From assembly GCA_028877215.1 (NCBI GenBank), contig JAPPFJ010000007.1:151883-215882 (forward strand): a stretch of 64,000 bases of DNA, given 5' to 3'. Origin of the DNA: Gemmatimonadota bacterium (lineage in GTDB: Bacteria > Latescibacterota > UBA2968 > GCA-2709665). Position numbers and translations under genes: made by a program. This document shows, one piece after another, positions 1 through 8,546 of this stretch (position 1 is the stretch's first letter; each line of letters opens with the position of its first letter). The notes under the pieces are model-generated. The model was given only the letters and a program-made list of their open reading frames with translations. It made no database searches and was not told the origin of the DNA.

Positions 1-499
1 CGTGCGCGCAGTAGGCGGCCAGAGCCGCCGAAGTATCTCCCGTCGAGGCGCACGCGGCGGCGGGAATGCACTGACCTTCGGCGACCATTTGCTTCACCAT
101 TGATACCAGCACGGTCATGCCCAGATCCTTGAACGAACCGGTGTGGCTGTTTCCGCATTGCTTGACCCACAGGTCCTCCACCCCGATCTCCCGTCCGAGT
201 CGCTCTGCCCAGAACAGGTTGCTCCCCCCTTCATACATCGAGACCACGTTCTCGTCGTCCACCACGGGACAGACCATTTCCTTCTTTCCCCACACCGAAC
301 TGCCGTATGGCCATTCCGTACGCATATACCGTCGATCGAACAGTTGACGCCAGTGCTGAGGTGGTATGGCGCGCAGTGCTTCCACGTCGTGGCGAACCTC
401 GAGCAATCCGCCGCATTTCGGACACGCATAGATGACCTGCGTCAGGGGATAATGGCCGCCGCAACCCTTGAAACATTGGAACCAGGCCCTGAACGACAT
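1..499 (-). CDS. thrC: Threonine synthase, N-terminal part (cut by the window edge)
   Basis: Converts O-phosphohomoserine to threonine with pyridoxal phosphate in the cytoplasm. The visible 166 residues start at an ATG at 499 preceded by GGAG. They show an N-terminal zinc-ribbon-like start (C9, C13, C26, C29 in a CPKCGG context), which is usual for this type of threonine synthase. The PLP-lysine motif [10 protein letters not shown] follows, with the lysine at about residue 124. The reading frame is open to base 1, so the C-terminal half lies outside the window. It sits 116 bp downstream of batE on the same strand and could be the last gene of that transcript. A related beta-family PLP enzyme is possible, but the ribbon plus the SFKDLGM motif makes threonine synthase much the best call. 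Confidence 0.9.
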   Translation of the reverse strand, partial: MSFRAWFQCFKGCGGHYPLTQVIYACPKCGGLLEVRHDVEALRAIPPQHWRQLFDRRYMRTEWPYGSSVWGKKEMVCPVVDDENVVSMYEGGSNLFWAERLGREIGVEDLWVKQCGNSHTGSFKDLGMTVLVSMVKQMVAEGQCIPAAACASTGDTSAALAAYCAH

Positions 500-615
500 C
501 ACGCCGACTCCCTGATCAATTGATTGGTCGACACGCCGTGGGAAACCGGTCTTCCGTGTTCGTGACGACCGGAATCCTGCGCATCGCACGCGTATGAGTG
601 GCCGTATTTCACGTT

Positions 616-1443
616 TCAGATTATCTCCATCGCAGCCCCGGGCAGCCAACCGCCAATGCCGTTTGGCAACCTTACAAGGTACCAGCGGTCTTCCATCCGT
701 TCGATCGTTACCTTCGTGCCTTCATGAATAGTAAATACAAGCAGATAATCGTCCCCAGGCCCACTGCGTCCTCTAACCTCGTCGGCAATGACGATCGCTT
801 CCGAAACGGAGGATTCGGCATAAACCCTGTAAGTAAGGAGCGCGCCGGAACCGCAGAACCCCATACCCGCGAGCACCAGCAACCCGATCCACAACGAACG
901 GCGGGAAGCCGACAGAAGCCGGATCACGGCGGCGGCCGCCAGCAAAAACAAACAGACACTTCCGGATACGGCCAGCACATCGGCGCTGAGCAGCCGGTAC
1001 CCGGACGAGAGAATGCGGGTTGCAAGATTGAGGTCTTCATCCGGACTCTTGTCTTCCTTGACGGCGTTCACGAACCGAAGATTCGCCAGAACATCCTCAT
1101 CGTCCGGCATCAACCTGAGAGCCCGCTCGTACGCGAGAATGGCCCGACCCGTTTCTCCTGCCTTGAAATAGGCATTGCCAAGATTGAAGAAAACGTAGCC
1201 GTTTCGCACGCCCCGGGACACGACCTCCTCGTACCGGCCCGCCGCCTTCCTGAATTCGCCCTGCCTGTACAGGGCGTTCGCCTCATTGTATGTGCTCGCG
1301 CCGGTCCCCGCTCCGTACGCGCCCCCGGCAAAGACAAGGAATATCAGTAACGTCGTCGAGACCGGATTCGCCGAAGGGATGGCCGAGCCCAGAGCCCCGC
1401 AGACCCGCCGACAACAGCCGGCCGGCGCGCGCCTTCCCGTCAT
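616..1443 (-). CDS. batE: BatE-like TPR and SH3 protein
   Basis: A 275-residue exported or membrane-anchored protein of the Bacteroides aerotolerance (Bat) type. A hydrophobic segment lies at about residues 28-44. Two TPR-like repeats follow ([17 protein letters not shown], then [18 protein letters not shown]). Two membrane spans lie at about 155-205, and the C-terminus is an SH3-like domain with the [18 protein letters not shown] and [14 protein letters not shown] strings. This TPR-TM-SH3 order is the usual BatE layout. The ATG at 1443 overlaps the batD stop (ATGA) and has GGGAG upstream, so translation is probably coupled. The role of Bat proteins is still uncertain (oxidative-stress tolerance or envelope complex assembly); the identification rests on architecture and operon position. 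Confidence 0.85.
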   Translation of the reverse strand: MTGRRAPAGCCRRVCGALGSAIPSANPVSTTLLIFLVFAGGAYGAGTGASTYNEANALYRQGEFRKAAGRYEEVVSRGVRNGYVFFNLGNAYFKAGETGRAILAYERALRLMPDDEDVLANLRFVNAVKEDKSPDEDLNLATRILSSGYRLLSADVLAVSGSVCLFLLAAAAVIRLLSASRRSLWIGLLVLAGMGFCGSGALLTYRVYAESSVSEAIVIADEVRGRSGPGDDYLLVFTIHEGTKVTIERMEDRWYLVRLPNGIGGWLPGAAMEII

Positions 1444-3272
1444 ATCCTGGCTCCCAGGGCGTCGATCAGGGCCGCCGCGTCATTGTAGATCCCCTCCCGT
1501 TCCTTCTCAGGAATCCGGGCCGAGGCAAAGCGTGCAAAGTCGCAACGCAGGAAGACATCCTGCACCTCCGACACGATCGGATCGGGTACATCCACCTCTC
1601 GAAGCGCCTGTGCGGCAGTCTCCCGGGTGATGCCGGCGACCGGCAGGTTCAATCGATCGGCCAGAAACTGGGCAAGCGCACGGTCGATTTCAACATGGAA
1701 CGCCACTGTGTCCTTTTCGCGGAGCCGTTTTCGGGCCTGCGTCAGGCGTTTCCTGGCCTCGGAGCCCGAACGCCGTCTTCGGGCATACGCCACGTCTCCC
1801 ATGAGCCGGTCCCGGTGGCGCTTATATGCGAGAGTGCCGAAAAAACCGAGTACGGGCACGAACTGAATGGTCCAGAACCAGGTGGTCGTGATGTACGGCC
1901 TTCCGTGATCGTCCAGATGTCCGAGATCCGGCTTCAAGTGACGAATATCCCGACCGAGCATTTCGATCTCTTTCCGGCTCATCACGGCCCCGGAAGCTGC
2001 CAGCTGTTTACCGCGCTTCACGTTTACCGTAACCGCCTTCGAACGTGTTGTGCGATATCGCCTTTCCCCGGGGTCGAAATAAGCCAGCATGAACGGACCG
2101 ATCCTCCAGCTGCCGGCCCGGTTGGGAATCGCGACGTATTCGAAGGTCTTTTCCCCGCCGATTCGTCCGTCCGAGTCCCCCGTGCTTACCCTTGAATTCG
2201 GGTCGTAGAACTTGAACGCGTCCCGTTGCCGGCGAACGGGTTCGCCCACGGCATTGAGATTCCCCTTCCCGTGTACCTTGACCTTCACCGCGATCGGATC
2301 TCCTGCCTGGACCGACACTGGCGACGCCTCGACCGATATGTCGAACCGGCCCACCGCACCGCTGAATCCGGAAGGAGCGCCCGCGGGCAGAGGGGAGACT
2401 TCGATCTTCACGTCTTCCGATCGCGCGCGCATTTCCCGGCTGGCGCCGAATCCGAAAAAGTCATCCATATCGAACAGGTTTCTGCGGCGCGTGCGCTCCT
2501 GGACCTGGCAAACCACTTCGAGCGCGTCAAGCGACTGTACTCCGGACGCGGTCGGAAACAACGCCATCGTCTTCAACAGCATCACGTCGAACTCGCGGCC
2601 GTTATGGACCTCGCGGTCAAAACTGGCGCGCTGCGCGTCAAACAGGGTTTCCGACCAGAAACCGGTATAGGCGGGCAGGCGGCCGTAGCTGATATTGCGG
2701 AGTGTCCGGCGTGTGTAGAGCTTATACGTAACGGTCACCTGCTCTCCCACGTATACCTTTTTCTTATCGACGGTGGTTGCAACGAACAGGTCATCCTTCA
2801 ATTCATCCACGTCCGAATCGCCGGAGTGCTGTCCCGGCGCCGGCACCGGGCGCGTGCGCGGCGCCCCGCCGCGCTTCAGGACATTCACCCGAACCTTCGA
2901 CGATTCGTGACGCCTACCGTCATGCATCACGTGCGCCGGCCCGATCACGAAACTGCCCTCGCGCCTCGCTCTCAGGGAATACACGTACGAGTTGTTTCGC
3001 GTGGTTACGACCCGACCGTTCGTAATGTTGAGTTCCTGGGTTGTATAGGTCGAACGCCCGATTACATCGAACGCCTCCGGAACCGGCAGTTCCGGCGCAA
3101 CGACGTCTCCGCCGGCCGTTAACGTTACCGTCAGCGTCACCTGTTCGCCCACCTCCACGCGCGCACGGTCTACAGAGACCCGGAGACGCGGCGTTTCGGC
3201 CAGCGCCACGCCGCACGCAACTACCAGGACGAACAAATGAACACAGACGGGCGGGCGTAGCATACCTACCAC
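1440..3272 (-). CDS. batD: BatD-like oxygen-tolerance protein
   Basis: A 610-residue membrane-anchored protein of the BatD family. An N-terminal signal peptide (residues 1-25, ending near ALAETP) leads into repeated immunoglobulin-like beta domains with typical BatD phrases such as VGEQVTVTYKLYTR and RAGSWRIGPF. One membrane span follows at about residues 468-485, and the cytoplasmic helical tail holds the RKRLTQARKRL region. The chosen GTG at 3272 overlaps the end of batC by 7 bp and has GAGGG about 10 nt upstream; an ATG at 3263 is the alternative. It is followed by batE with an ATGA overlap. BatD partners the vWA proteins BatA and BatB in the envelope; the molecular task is not established. 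Confidence 0.88.
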   Translation of the reverse strand: MVGMLRPPVCVHLFVLVVACGVALAETPRLRVSVDRARVEVGEQVTLTVTLTAGGDVVAPELPVPEAFDVIGRSTYTTQELNITNGRVVTTRNNSYVYSLRARREGSFVIGPAHVMHDGRRHESSKVRVNVLKRGGAPRTRPVPAPGQHSGDSDVDELKDDLFVATTVDKKKVYVGEQVTVTYKLYTRRTLRNISYGRLPAYTGFWSETLFDAQRASFDREVHNGREFDVMLLKTMALFPTASGVQSLDALEVVCQVQERTRRRNLFDMDDFFGFGASREMRARSEDVKIEVSPLPAGAPSGFSGAVGRFDISVEASPVSVQAGDPIAVKVKVHGKGNLNAVGEPVRRQRDAFKFYDPNSRVSTGDSDGRIGGEKTFEYVAIPNRAGSWRIGPFMLAYFDPGERRYRTTRSKAVTVNVKRGKQLAASGAVMSRKEIEMLGRDIRHLKPDLGHLDDHGRPYITTTWFWTIQFVPVLGFFGTLAYKRHRDRLMGDVAYARRRRSGSEARKRLTQARKRLREKDTVAFHVEIDRALAQFLADRLNLPVAGITRETAAQALREVDVPDPIVSEVQDVFLRCDFARFASARIPEKEREGIYNDAAALIDALGARI

Positions 3273-4084
3273 TCGTTTCCCTCGTATCGTTTGCCTGAAA
3301 CGCGCAAACGGCGGTGCTTCTGGGACTTTGTTTCCCTGTCCTTCATCGCATCCAGCAGGCGCTCAGCCTCTTCCCGACTCAATGCCCCTGACGGTGATTC
3401 GGACTGCGTTGATTGCTGATTCTGCTGCTGCCGGGCGGGGTCTTCCGGCTGACCGCGATGTTCCTGCTCCGAATCATTCCGGGGTTCCTGATTCCGATCA
3501 CGATTGCCGCCGGCGTCGGGGTCCGGCTGATCCTCGGACTGTTCCTTGTTCCCACCGTCATCCGGTTCCTTTTCGTCCGGCTCGTTGCTGTTTTCATTGG
3601 GGTCCCGATCGTCCTCTCGGTTTTCCCCTTGTTCCTGTTCACGCTTCTGATTCTTCTCCTGCTCCCGCATTTTTTCCAGAACCCATTCCAGATTCACCTT
3701 TGCGTCCAGGTCGTCCGGCCGTAACGACAGCGACCGCCTGTAGGCTTCGGCCGCCTGCTGCAGGTTCTGCTGGCGGACGTGGACATTGCCCAGATTGTAA
3801 TACGCGCTCGCGAGAAAAGAGGGATCCTGGCTCTTCAATGCCTGGCCGAACTCCTGCAGGGCGTCCTGAAAGGCGTTCTTCTTGAAATAGGCGCCGCCCG
3901 CATTGAACCTGAGCTCCGGCGCTTCCGGATTCTCCACCTGGGCCTCACGGTAATACTCGAGCGCTTCCTGGAACTTGCCTTCGTGAAACATAAGGTTGCC
4001 CCGCCTGTTCTTGTCCGCCGCCGGATCCAGAAACGTGAAGCCGAGAAGCGGAACAACGACGAGACCAATCAGATATCGATACAC
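3266..4084 (-). CDS. batC: BatC-like TPR protein with a charged, Gln/Asp/Glu-rich tail
   Basis: Start chosen at GTG 4084 (VYRYLIGLVV) because it begins right at the hydrophobic signal/anchor, lies 26 bp after the batB stop and has GGAG upstream. A longer frame to 4207 would overlap batB heavily. The 272-residue product has an N-terminal membrane anchor and three TPR units (GNLMFHEGKFQEALEYY, FNAGGAYFKKNAFQDAL, YNLGNVHVRQQNLQQAA). A low-complexity acidic/Gln/Asn-rich stretch covers about residues 150-235, and the C-terminal SREEAERLLDAMKDRE motif is typical of BatC proteins. It should serve as an adaptor for the BatA/B vWA proteins. The low-complexity tail is also a GC-poorer, repetitive stretch of DNA. 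Confidence 0.85.
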   Translation of the reverse strand: MYRYLIGLVVVPLLGFTFLDPAADKNRRGNLMFHEGKFQEALEYYREAQVENPEAPELRFNAGGAYFKKNAFQDALQEFGQALKSQDPSFLASAYYNLGNVHVRQQNLQQAAEAYRRSLSLRPDDLDAKVNLEWVLEKMREQEKNQKREQEQGENREDDRDPNENSNEPDEKEPDDGGNKEQSEDQPDPDAGGNRDRNQEPRNDSEQEHRGQPEDPARQQQNQQSTQSESPSGALSREEAERLLDAMKDRETKSQKHRRLRVSGKRYEGNEW

Positions 4085-4110
4085 GAAGCACACTCCAGGT
4101 GAATCCGGTC

Positions 4111-5133
4111 TTACTGAAACCGGCCACGCCAACGCGTTCGCACCCTTCTCCGGTCCGACAACATCGCCTCGCCGGCAAAACAGGCCACGGCGACGGCCAG
4201 CGGCCACTGGAACCGGTGCTTGTACTGCGTGTATTTCCGCGATCCCAGCTCCTTCTTCTCCATCTGTGAGATTTTGTCGTATACCCTGTCCATGCCCACG
4301 CCCCCCGCCTGAGACCGGAAATAGACCCCGTCGGACACGCCTGCCACCTGTTGCAGACTCGCCTCGTCAAGGCGTGACTTGACGTAGTTTCCCCGACCGT
4401 CCTTCAAGAAATCCGTCCGACCGTTCTGTCTTACCGGGATCAACTCTCCCCCGGGCGTCCCCACCCCCACCGCGAAGACCCGCACACCGGCTTCCGCCGC
4501 CTCTTTCGCGGCTTCTACAGGATCGCCGGCGTGGTCCTCGCCATCCGTTATGAGTACCAAGACCTTGTATTTCCGTACCTCGCTGCCGAATGCCCGCGTC
4601 GACGCGCGAATGGCTTCGGCTATGGCCGTGCCCTTCACGGGAATGATATCCGTGTCGATCGAGTCCAGAAACAGCTTGGCGGCGCTGTAGTCCAGGGTCA
4701 GGGGGCAGAGCGTGAAGCTGCGTCCCGCAAACGCGACCAGACCGATCCTGTCGCCTTCCAGCCGGTCGATAAAGGACTCGATTTCGAAGCGTGCACGCGT
4801 CAGTCGATTGGGCCGGATGTCTTCCGCCAGCATGCTCAGAGACGTATCCAGCGCGACAATTACATCCACGCCCCTCCGGTGCAGCAGTTCAAGCCGCATT
4901 CCGTACCTGGGCTGCGCCAGCGCCATAACCAGAAAGACGAGTCCGCAGACCGTCAACGCGGCCTTTGCCCACTGCCGCTTCCAGCTCGTGGCCGCCGTCA
5001 GCTTCCGCATGAGTTCCGGACTTCCGAAACGCGTGAGCGCCCGGCGTTTTTTTCGAAACGCGACCGCAAAGAACAGAATTGCCGCCGGCACGATCAAGAG
5101 GAACCAGAACGCCTGAACGTCGCCGAAACGCAT
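4111..5133 (-). CDS. batB: BatB-like membrane von Willebrand factor A protein
   Basis: A 340-residue protein with two N-terminal membrane helices (about 8-26 and 58-75), a vWA domain from about residue 90 to 280 and one C-terminal helix. The metal-ion-dependent adhesion site is complete: DTSLS at residues 96-100, a threonine in the PVKGT segment and an aspartate in LVLITDGEDH. Such sites bind Mg or Ca and mediate protein-protein contact. The gene starts 1 bp after batA ends and 26 bp before batC begins, so the three are one translation unit. The BatB rather than BatA label follows gene order and the DTSLSM variant of the motif. Confidence 0.88.
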   Translation of the reverse strand: MRFGDVQAFWFLLIVPAAILFFAVAFRKKRRALTRFGSPELMRKLTAATSWKRQWAKAALTVCGLVFLVMALAQPRYGMRLELLHRRGVDVIVALDTSLSMLAEDIRPNRLTRARFEIESFIDRLEGDRIGLVAFAGRSFTLCPLTLDYSAAKLFLDSIDTDIIPVKGTAIAEAIRASTRAFGSEVRKYKVLVLITDGEDHAGDPVEAAKEAAEAGVRVFAVGVGTPGGELIPVRQNGRTDFLKDGRGNYVKSRLDEASLQQVAGVSDGVYFRSQAGGVGMDRVYDKISQMEKKELGSRKYTQYKHRFQWPLAVAVACFAGEAMLSDRRRVRTRWRGRFQ

Positions 5134-5134
5134 C

Positions 5135-6121
5135 CTATGGAATCCTCCGGAACCTCGTGTTCGCCAGCATCAGTTCGACGCCCAGCAAGACAAGACCCGG
5201 CCAGAGGAAGAGGGTGAACAATTCGGAGTAGTCCACGTAGTCGCGTGTTTTTATCTCCGTCTTTTCCATCTCGCCGATCGCACGGTAGATTTCCTCGAGT
5301 TTCTTCTCGCTGGTCGCGCGGAAATAACGCCCACCGGTGATTTCGGCAACTTCCTTCAGGGTCTCTTCGTCGATTTCGACCCGGACCCGCTGCTGGAGCA
5401 GGCCCTGGCCGGTCACGATCACGCCGCTGCTTCCCGCACCGATCGTGTAGATCCGTATGCCCACGGCCTGTGCCGCCCGGGCAGCCGTAACGGGGTCCAC
5501 CTCTCCCCTGTTATTCACACCGTCCGTCAACAGGATGACCACGCGGCTGCTCGCCTCCGACCGTCGCAGGCGGTTTACCGCCGTGACAATGCCGGTTCCG
5601 ATGGCGGTGCCGTCCCAGGAATCGTCCGCGAGCCGGACTTCCTTCAAAAAGCTGAGAAATATCCCGTAGTCGAGGGTCAACGGGCACTGGGTATAGCTCT
5701 CGCCTGCAAACACGACGAGCCCGAGCCGGTCGTTGACCCGCCCGCGTACGAACTGGCTCACGACCTCCTTGCTGACCTGCAACCTTGTCTTCCGCTGCCG
5801 GTCCAGATCCTTGTAAGCCATGCTGCCGGACACGTCAAGGGCGAGTACGATGTCGATTCCGCGGGTCAGGATTTCCCTCCCCTCCCGACCGGACCGCGGA
5901 CGCGCAAGCGCGATTATCAGGAGGACCAGCGCCAGACATCGCAACGCAATCAGGCCGTGGCGCAGCCTGAGTACGACCGACGGCGGAATCCGGCCGATCA
6001 GACCCAGGTCCGGAAAACGAATGCTGCCCTGCTTCTGCCTCTGGCGGCGTACGTATCGATAGATCAGAAACGGTACCAGAACCAGGGCGAAGAGCCATTC
6101 CGGGTCCTTGAATTCAATCAT
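5135..6121 (-). CDS. batA: BatA-like membrane von Willebrand factor A protein
   Basis: A 328-residue vWA protein with N-terminal helices at about 8-22 and 57-73. The intact MIDAS motif is DVSGS at residues 96-100, with the matching TDGVNNRGEVDP loop near residue 197, and a final membrane helix lies near residue 305. It is paralogous to the next gene (batB), and both share the FAGxSFTxCPLTLDY segment. Its ATG overlaps the stop of the preceding short BatD-like gene (ATGA). MoxR ATPases encoded with vWA proteins are thought to remodel or load them. That pairing is present here in the same gene run. Confidence 0.88.
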   Translation of the reverse strand: MIEFKDPEWLFALVLVPFLIYRYVRRQRQKQGSIRFPDLGLIGRIPPSVVLRLRHGLIALRCLALVLLIIALARPRSGREGREILTRGIDIVLALDVSGSMAYKDLDRQRKTRLQVSKEVVSQFVRGRVNDRLGLVVFAGESYTQCPLTLDYGIFLSFLKEVRLADDSWDGTAIGTGIVTAVNRLRRSEASSRVVILLTDGVNNRGEVDPVTAARAAQAVGIRIYTIGAGSSGVIVTGQGLLQQRVRVEIDEETLKEVAEITGGRYFRATSEKKLEEIYRAIGEMEKTEIKTRDYVDYSELFTLFLWPGLVLLGVELMLANTRFRRIP

Positions 6122-7074
6122 GCCGTCACTTCCGCCGGCGCGCCATTCACCGTCCCGTCCCCACCCGGCCGAAGCTGCGCGTCCAGCCGGCGCATGAGAT
6201 CCAGAACCCTTTCCGCGGCCTTCGCTGCAACCTCATCGTGGGGACGGAGCTTCGCGAACTTCACCAGATCCGCCTCCGACAACAGCACCTCCAGCGCCGA
6301 TACTTCCGCATGACCGAGCGGTATCCGTTCGAGGTCTTGCACCAGTTCGTGTGTGGTACGCTCCATTGCGTCCACCCGGACGCGATCTTCCAGGTAACGG
6401 CGCATCACCTCGGATAGTAGGCTGTAAAAGCGTTTGTACTCGCCTTTTTGGAGGAGTTGCATCCGCAGAATCTTCTCGACTTCCCCCGGCCAGTGGACCG
6501 GAGGCGATGGCGGATCGATCACCGGCTTTTGCCTTCGCCGGTACCAGAACCAGATTGCCGCTGCCACGAGGCCGGCCAGAACGGCTACAGCGAGCCAGAA
6601 CCATTCCGGTATTCTGGCCTCGACGTCGACCGGAGGCTTTACGTCCCTTATATCCTTCATTCCCGCGGGCATGACGCTGCGTACCAAAACCGGTATCGGC
6701 TCGGATGCGACCAGCCCGGAGTCGCCCGCGGCCGTCCGCACCTGAAGCACCAGAGAGGGTACTTCGATCACACCCAGACGGTACACCGCGATTTCGAAGG
6801 CCAGTATCTCCTCCACGCCACCGCCCGGCGCCTCCCGAACCGTTGACGGCACCTGGCGACGCACCTCGAACGGCGCGAGGAAATCCTCGTTCTGCACGAG
6901 CGCAACGGCATCTCCCGGTTCACGCCCGATCCGCAACTCCAGGAGAACGGGATCGCCCAACGTAAGCGTATCCCGGCTTACCGTCGCATCGAACGAAACT
7001 TCGGCGCCGGCGTGGACGCAGGAAATCAACAGGCCGCAGGCTCCGATCCACAGCGATATCAAAACACGTGCCAT
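6118..7074 (-). CDS. Short BatD-like / DUF4381-type single-span membrane protein
   Basis: A 318-residue protein with a signal peptide (cleavage likely after VHAGA), a beta-rich periplasmic domain of about 130 residues, one strong membrane helix (WFWLAVAVLAGLVAAAIWFWY, about 159-179) and a helical cytoplasmic tail. The tail (VHWPGEVEKILRMQLLQKGEYKRF... and YLEDRVRVDAMERTTHEL) resembles the tail of BatD and of DUF4381 proteins, which usually sit beside MoxR, DUF58 and vWA genes, as here. It is probably a second, shortened BatD-type subunit of the same complex. The family assignment is by pattern recognition and context, without an alignment. Confidence 0.7.
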   Translation of the reverse strand: MARVLISLWIGACGLLISCVHAGAEVSFDATVSRDTLTLGDPVLLELRIGREPGDAVALVQNEDFLAPFEVRRQVPSTVREAPGGGVEEILAFEIAVYRLGVIEVPSLVLQVRTAAGDSGLVASEPIPVLVRSVMPAGMKDIRDVKPPVDVEARIPEWFWLAVAVLAGLVAAAIWFWYRRRQKPVIDPPSPPVHWPGEVEKILRMQLLQKGEYKRFYSLLSEVMRRYLEDRVRVDAMERTTHELVQDLERIPLGHAEVSALEVLLSEADLVKFAKLRPHDEVAAKAAERVLDLMRRLDAQLRPGGDGTVNGAPAEVTA

Positions 7075-7090
7075 GTTCCGTCGGTCACGT

Positions 7091-8509
7091 TCATCGCATC
7101 CTCACTGCCCCGCCACGCGGTGATTTAATAGTATCGGGGCGGGCAACCTCCGGCCTTACGGACACGAGTTCAAGCTTCAGTTTCGTCAAAACCTTGTGAT
7201 CGATACGTGCGACCTGAGGACGGTGTTGGCCCCGCGCGTACACCTTGCCGTCCCTTTCACCAATAATCAGTCTCTGTGCGACGACGACGCCCCGCCAGGC
7301 GGTGACCTCCAGTGCCGGACGATCGAATCCGAATGCCTCCGGCGACTTCAGATCTTCGGCCGCGAAATCATCGGCTTCGAGCAGTTCGATGGTACGAAAG
7401 AAATGTCGTATACGATGTTCCAGGACAATGTGCAGCTTCGGTTGCAGCACCTGCCAGGTATCGCCGGCCTTGTCTCTGATGCACTCCACGACACGGTCCC
7501 GGTACGCCAGCTTCAACCGGTCGACTCCCGCGGCATCGAACGCAAATATACGCTTGTACCTCAGGTCCGAGGCCGTTTTCCTGATATCCACGACGAACGT
7601 CGAATCGACCAGAAAAACCATGGGACTGGCCGAAACCGCCGCAAAAAACGGCGGAAACCGGCTTCCGTCCTTCCTGTGTCCGATCATTATGGTCTTTGTC
7701 CGCTCCGGGTCTCCTTCGAAAACCGTTATCGTCAGCGTTGGATTCTCCAGCCCGTATTGCACCCGCTCCCTGGACGCCTCCGCGACAACACGCGTGAATT
7801 CGGCCGTCCGCAGCCGGTTGATCAGCTTTAGGACCTCGCCCTCGTCGGTGCGGTCGTTGACGGGAAACGTCAGGCGCCATGCTTCCGCAAGCTTCTCCAC
7901 GACGACCCGGGTATCGCCTCCGGCAATCTCGACTTTCCGAACGGTATCCGGATTGAATTCCGCGACCCGCTTGTCACGCAGCTGAAACAGCCCTTTCTCC
8001 ACTCTCAATCTGAAAGGGGCGCCCACCGCGAGTATTCCCGGATGACCGGACCACCTGACATAGCCATACCGTCCAGTCGGACTTCGATCTCCCCAGAAGA
8101 GTGAGTCCACGCGGTCCCCCCGCGCTATTTCCAGCGCCAGATTCGGCCTTTCGAGGCCGAAATCCGAGAGACGGGCCTGGCCCCCCGCGATACGGACGCT
8201 GTCGGCCACAACGCGCTCCAGGTCCATGGACCCCAACGTCCGGATCAATCCGACGATTTCGCCGTGGTCGCCGCCGGTGGCAACCGGTTGCAGAATTCGC
8301 CACGTATCTCCCGACTTCCGCATGACGATGGTTGTATCGCCCCGGTGGACCGTCAGCCCGCTGACCGCGTTTTCTTCCAGATGAAGGAGGCGCCCCGCCT
8401 CGACGCGGGCCCTGTAACGTTCGTCGGCGCCCCGGATTTCGTAAAAGTAGACAAAACCGACCAGGACCGCCAGAAGCAGCACAAGACCACCTGTCGTCCT
8501 TAAATTCAT
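7091..8509 (-). CDS. DUF4340 domain protein
   Basis: A 472-residue protein starting at ATG 8509 (MNLRTTGGLVLLLAVLVGF). A longer frame exists upstream, but this ATG opens directly onto the single N-terminal membrane helix. After the anchor it is an extended, beta-rich periplasmic protein with the repeated pattern of DUF4340: VxRKSGDTWRILQPV, VVVEKLAEAWRLTFPV and VECIRDKAGDTWQVLQPK, three similar sub-repeats ending with VYARG. DUF4340 proteins are regularly encoded directly after GldG-type ABC-transporter auxiliary proteins, as here (37 bp gap). The function is unknown; it is presumed to be a periplasmic partner of the ABC complex. Confidence 0.75.
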   Translation of the reverse strand: MNLRTTGGLVLLLAVLVGFVYFYEIRGADERYRARVEAGRLLHLEENAVSGLTVHRGDTTIVMRKSGDTWRILQPVATGGDHGEIVGLIRTLGSMDLERVVADSVRIAGGQARLSDFGLERPNLALEIARGDRVDSLFWGDRSPTGRYGYVRWSGHPGILAVGAPFRLRVEKGLFQLRDKRVAEFNPDTVRKVEIAGGDTRVVVEKLAEAWRLTFPVNDRTDEGEVLKLINRLRTAEFTRVVAEASRERVQYGLENPTLTITVFEGDPERTKTIMIGHRKDGSRFPPFFAAVSASPMVFLVDSTFVVDIRKTASDLRYKRIFAFDAAGVDRLKLAYRDRVVECIRDKAGDTWQVLQPKLHIVLEHRIRHFFRTIELLEADDFAAEDLKSPEAFGFDRPALEVTAWRGVVVAQRLIIGERDGKVYARGQHRPQVARIDHKVLTKLKLELVSVRPEVARPDTIKSPRGGAVRMR

Positions 8510-8546
8510 ACAAGATTCCCGTCGGATTTCCCCCTGCAGCCATGCG

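Noticed and set aside
3328..3885. Plus-strand frames opposite the BatC tail, some rich in hydrophobic residues
   Set aside because: They are the antisense of a Gln/Glu/Asp-rich coding stretch, which always yields Leu/Phe/Val-rich text; not a membrane protein gene.
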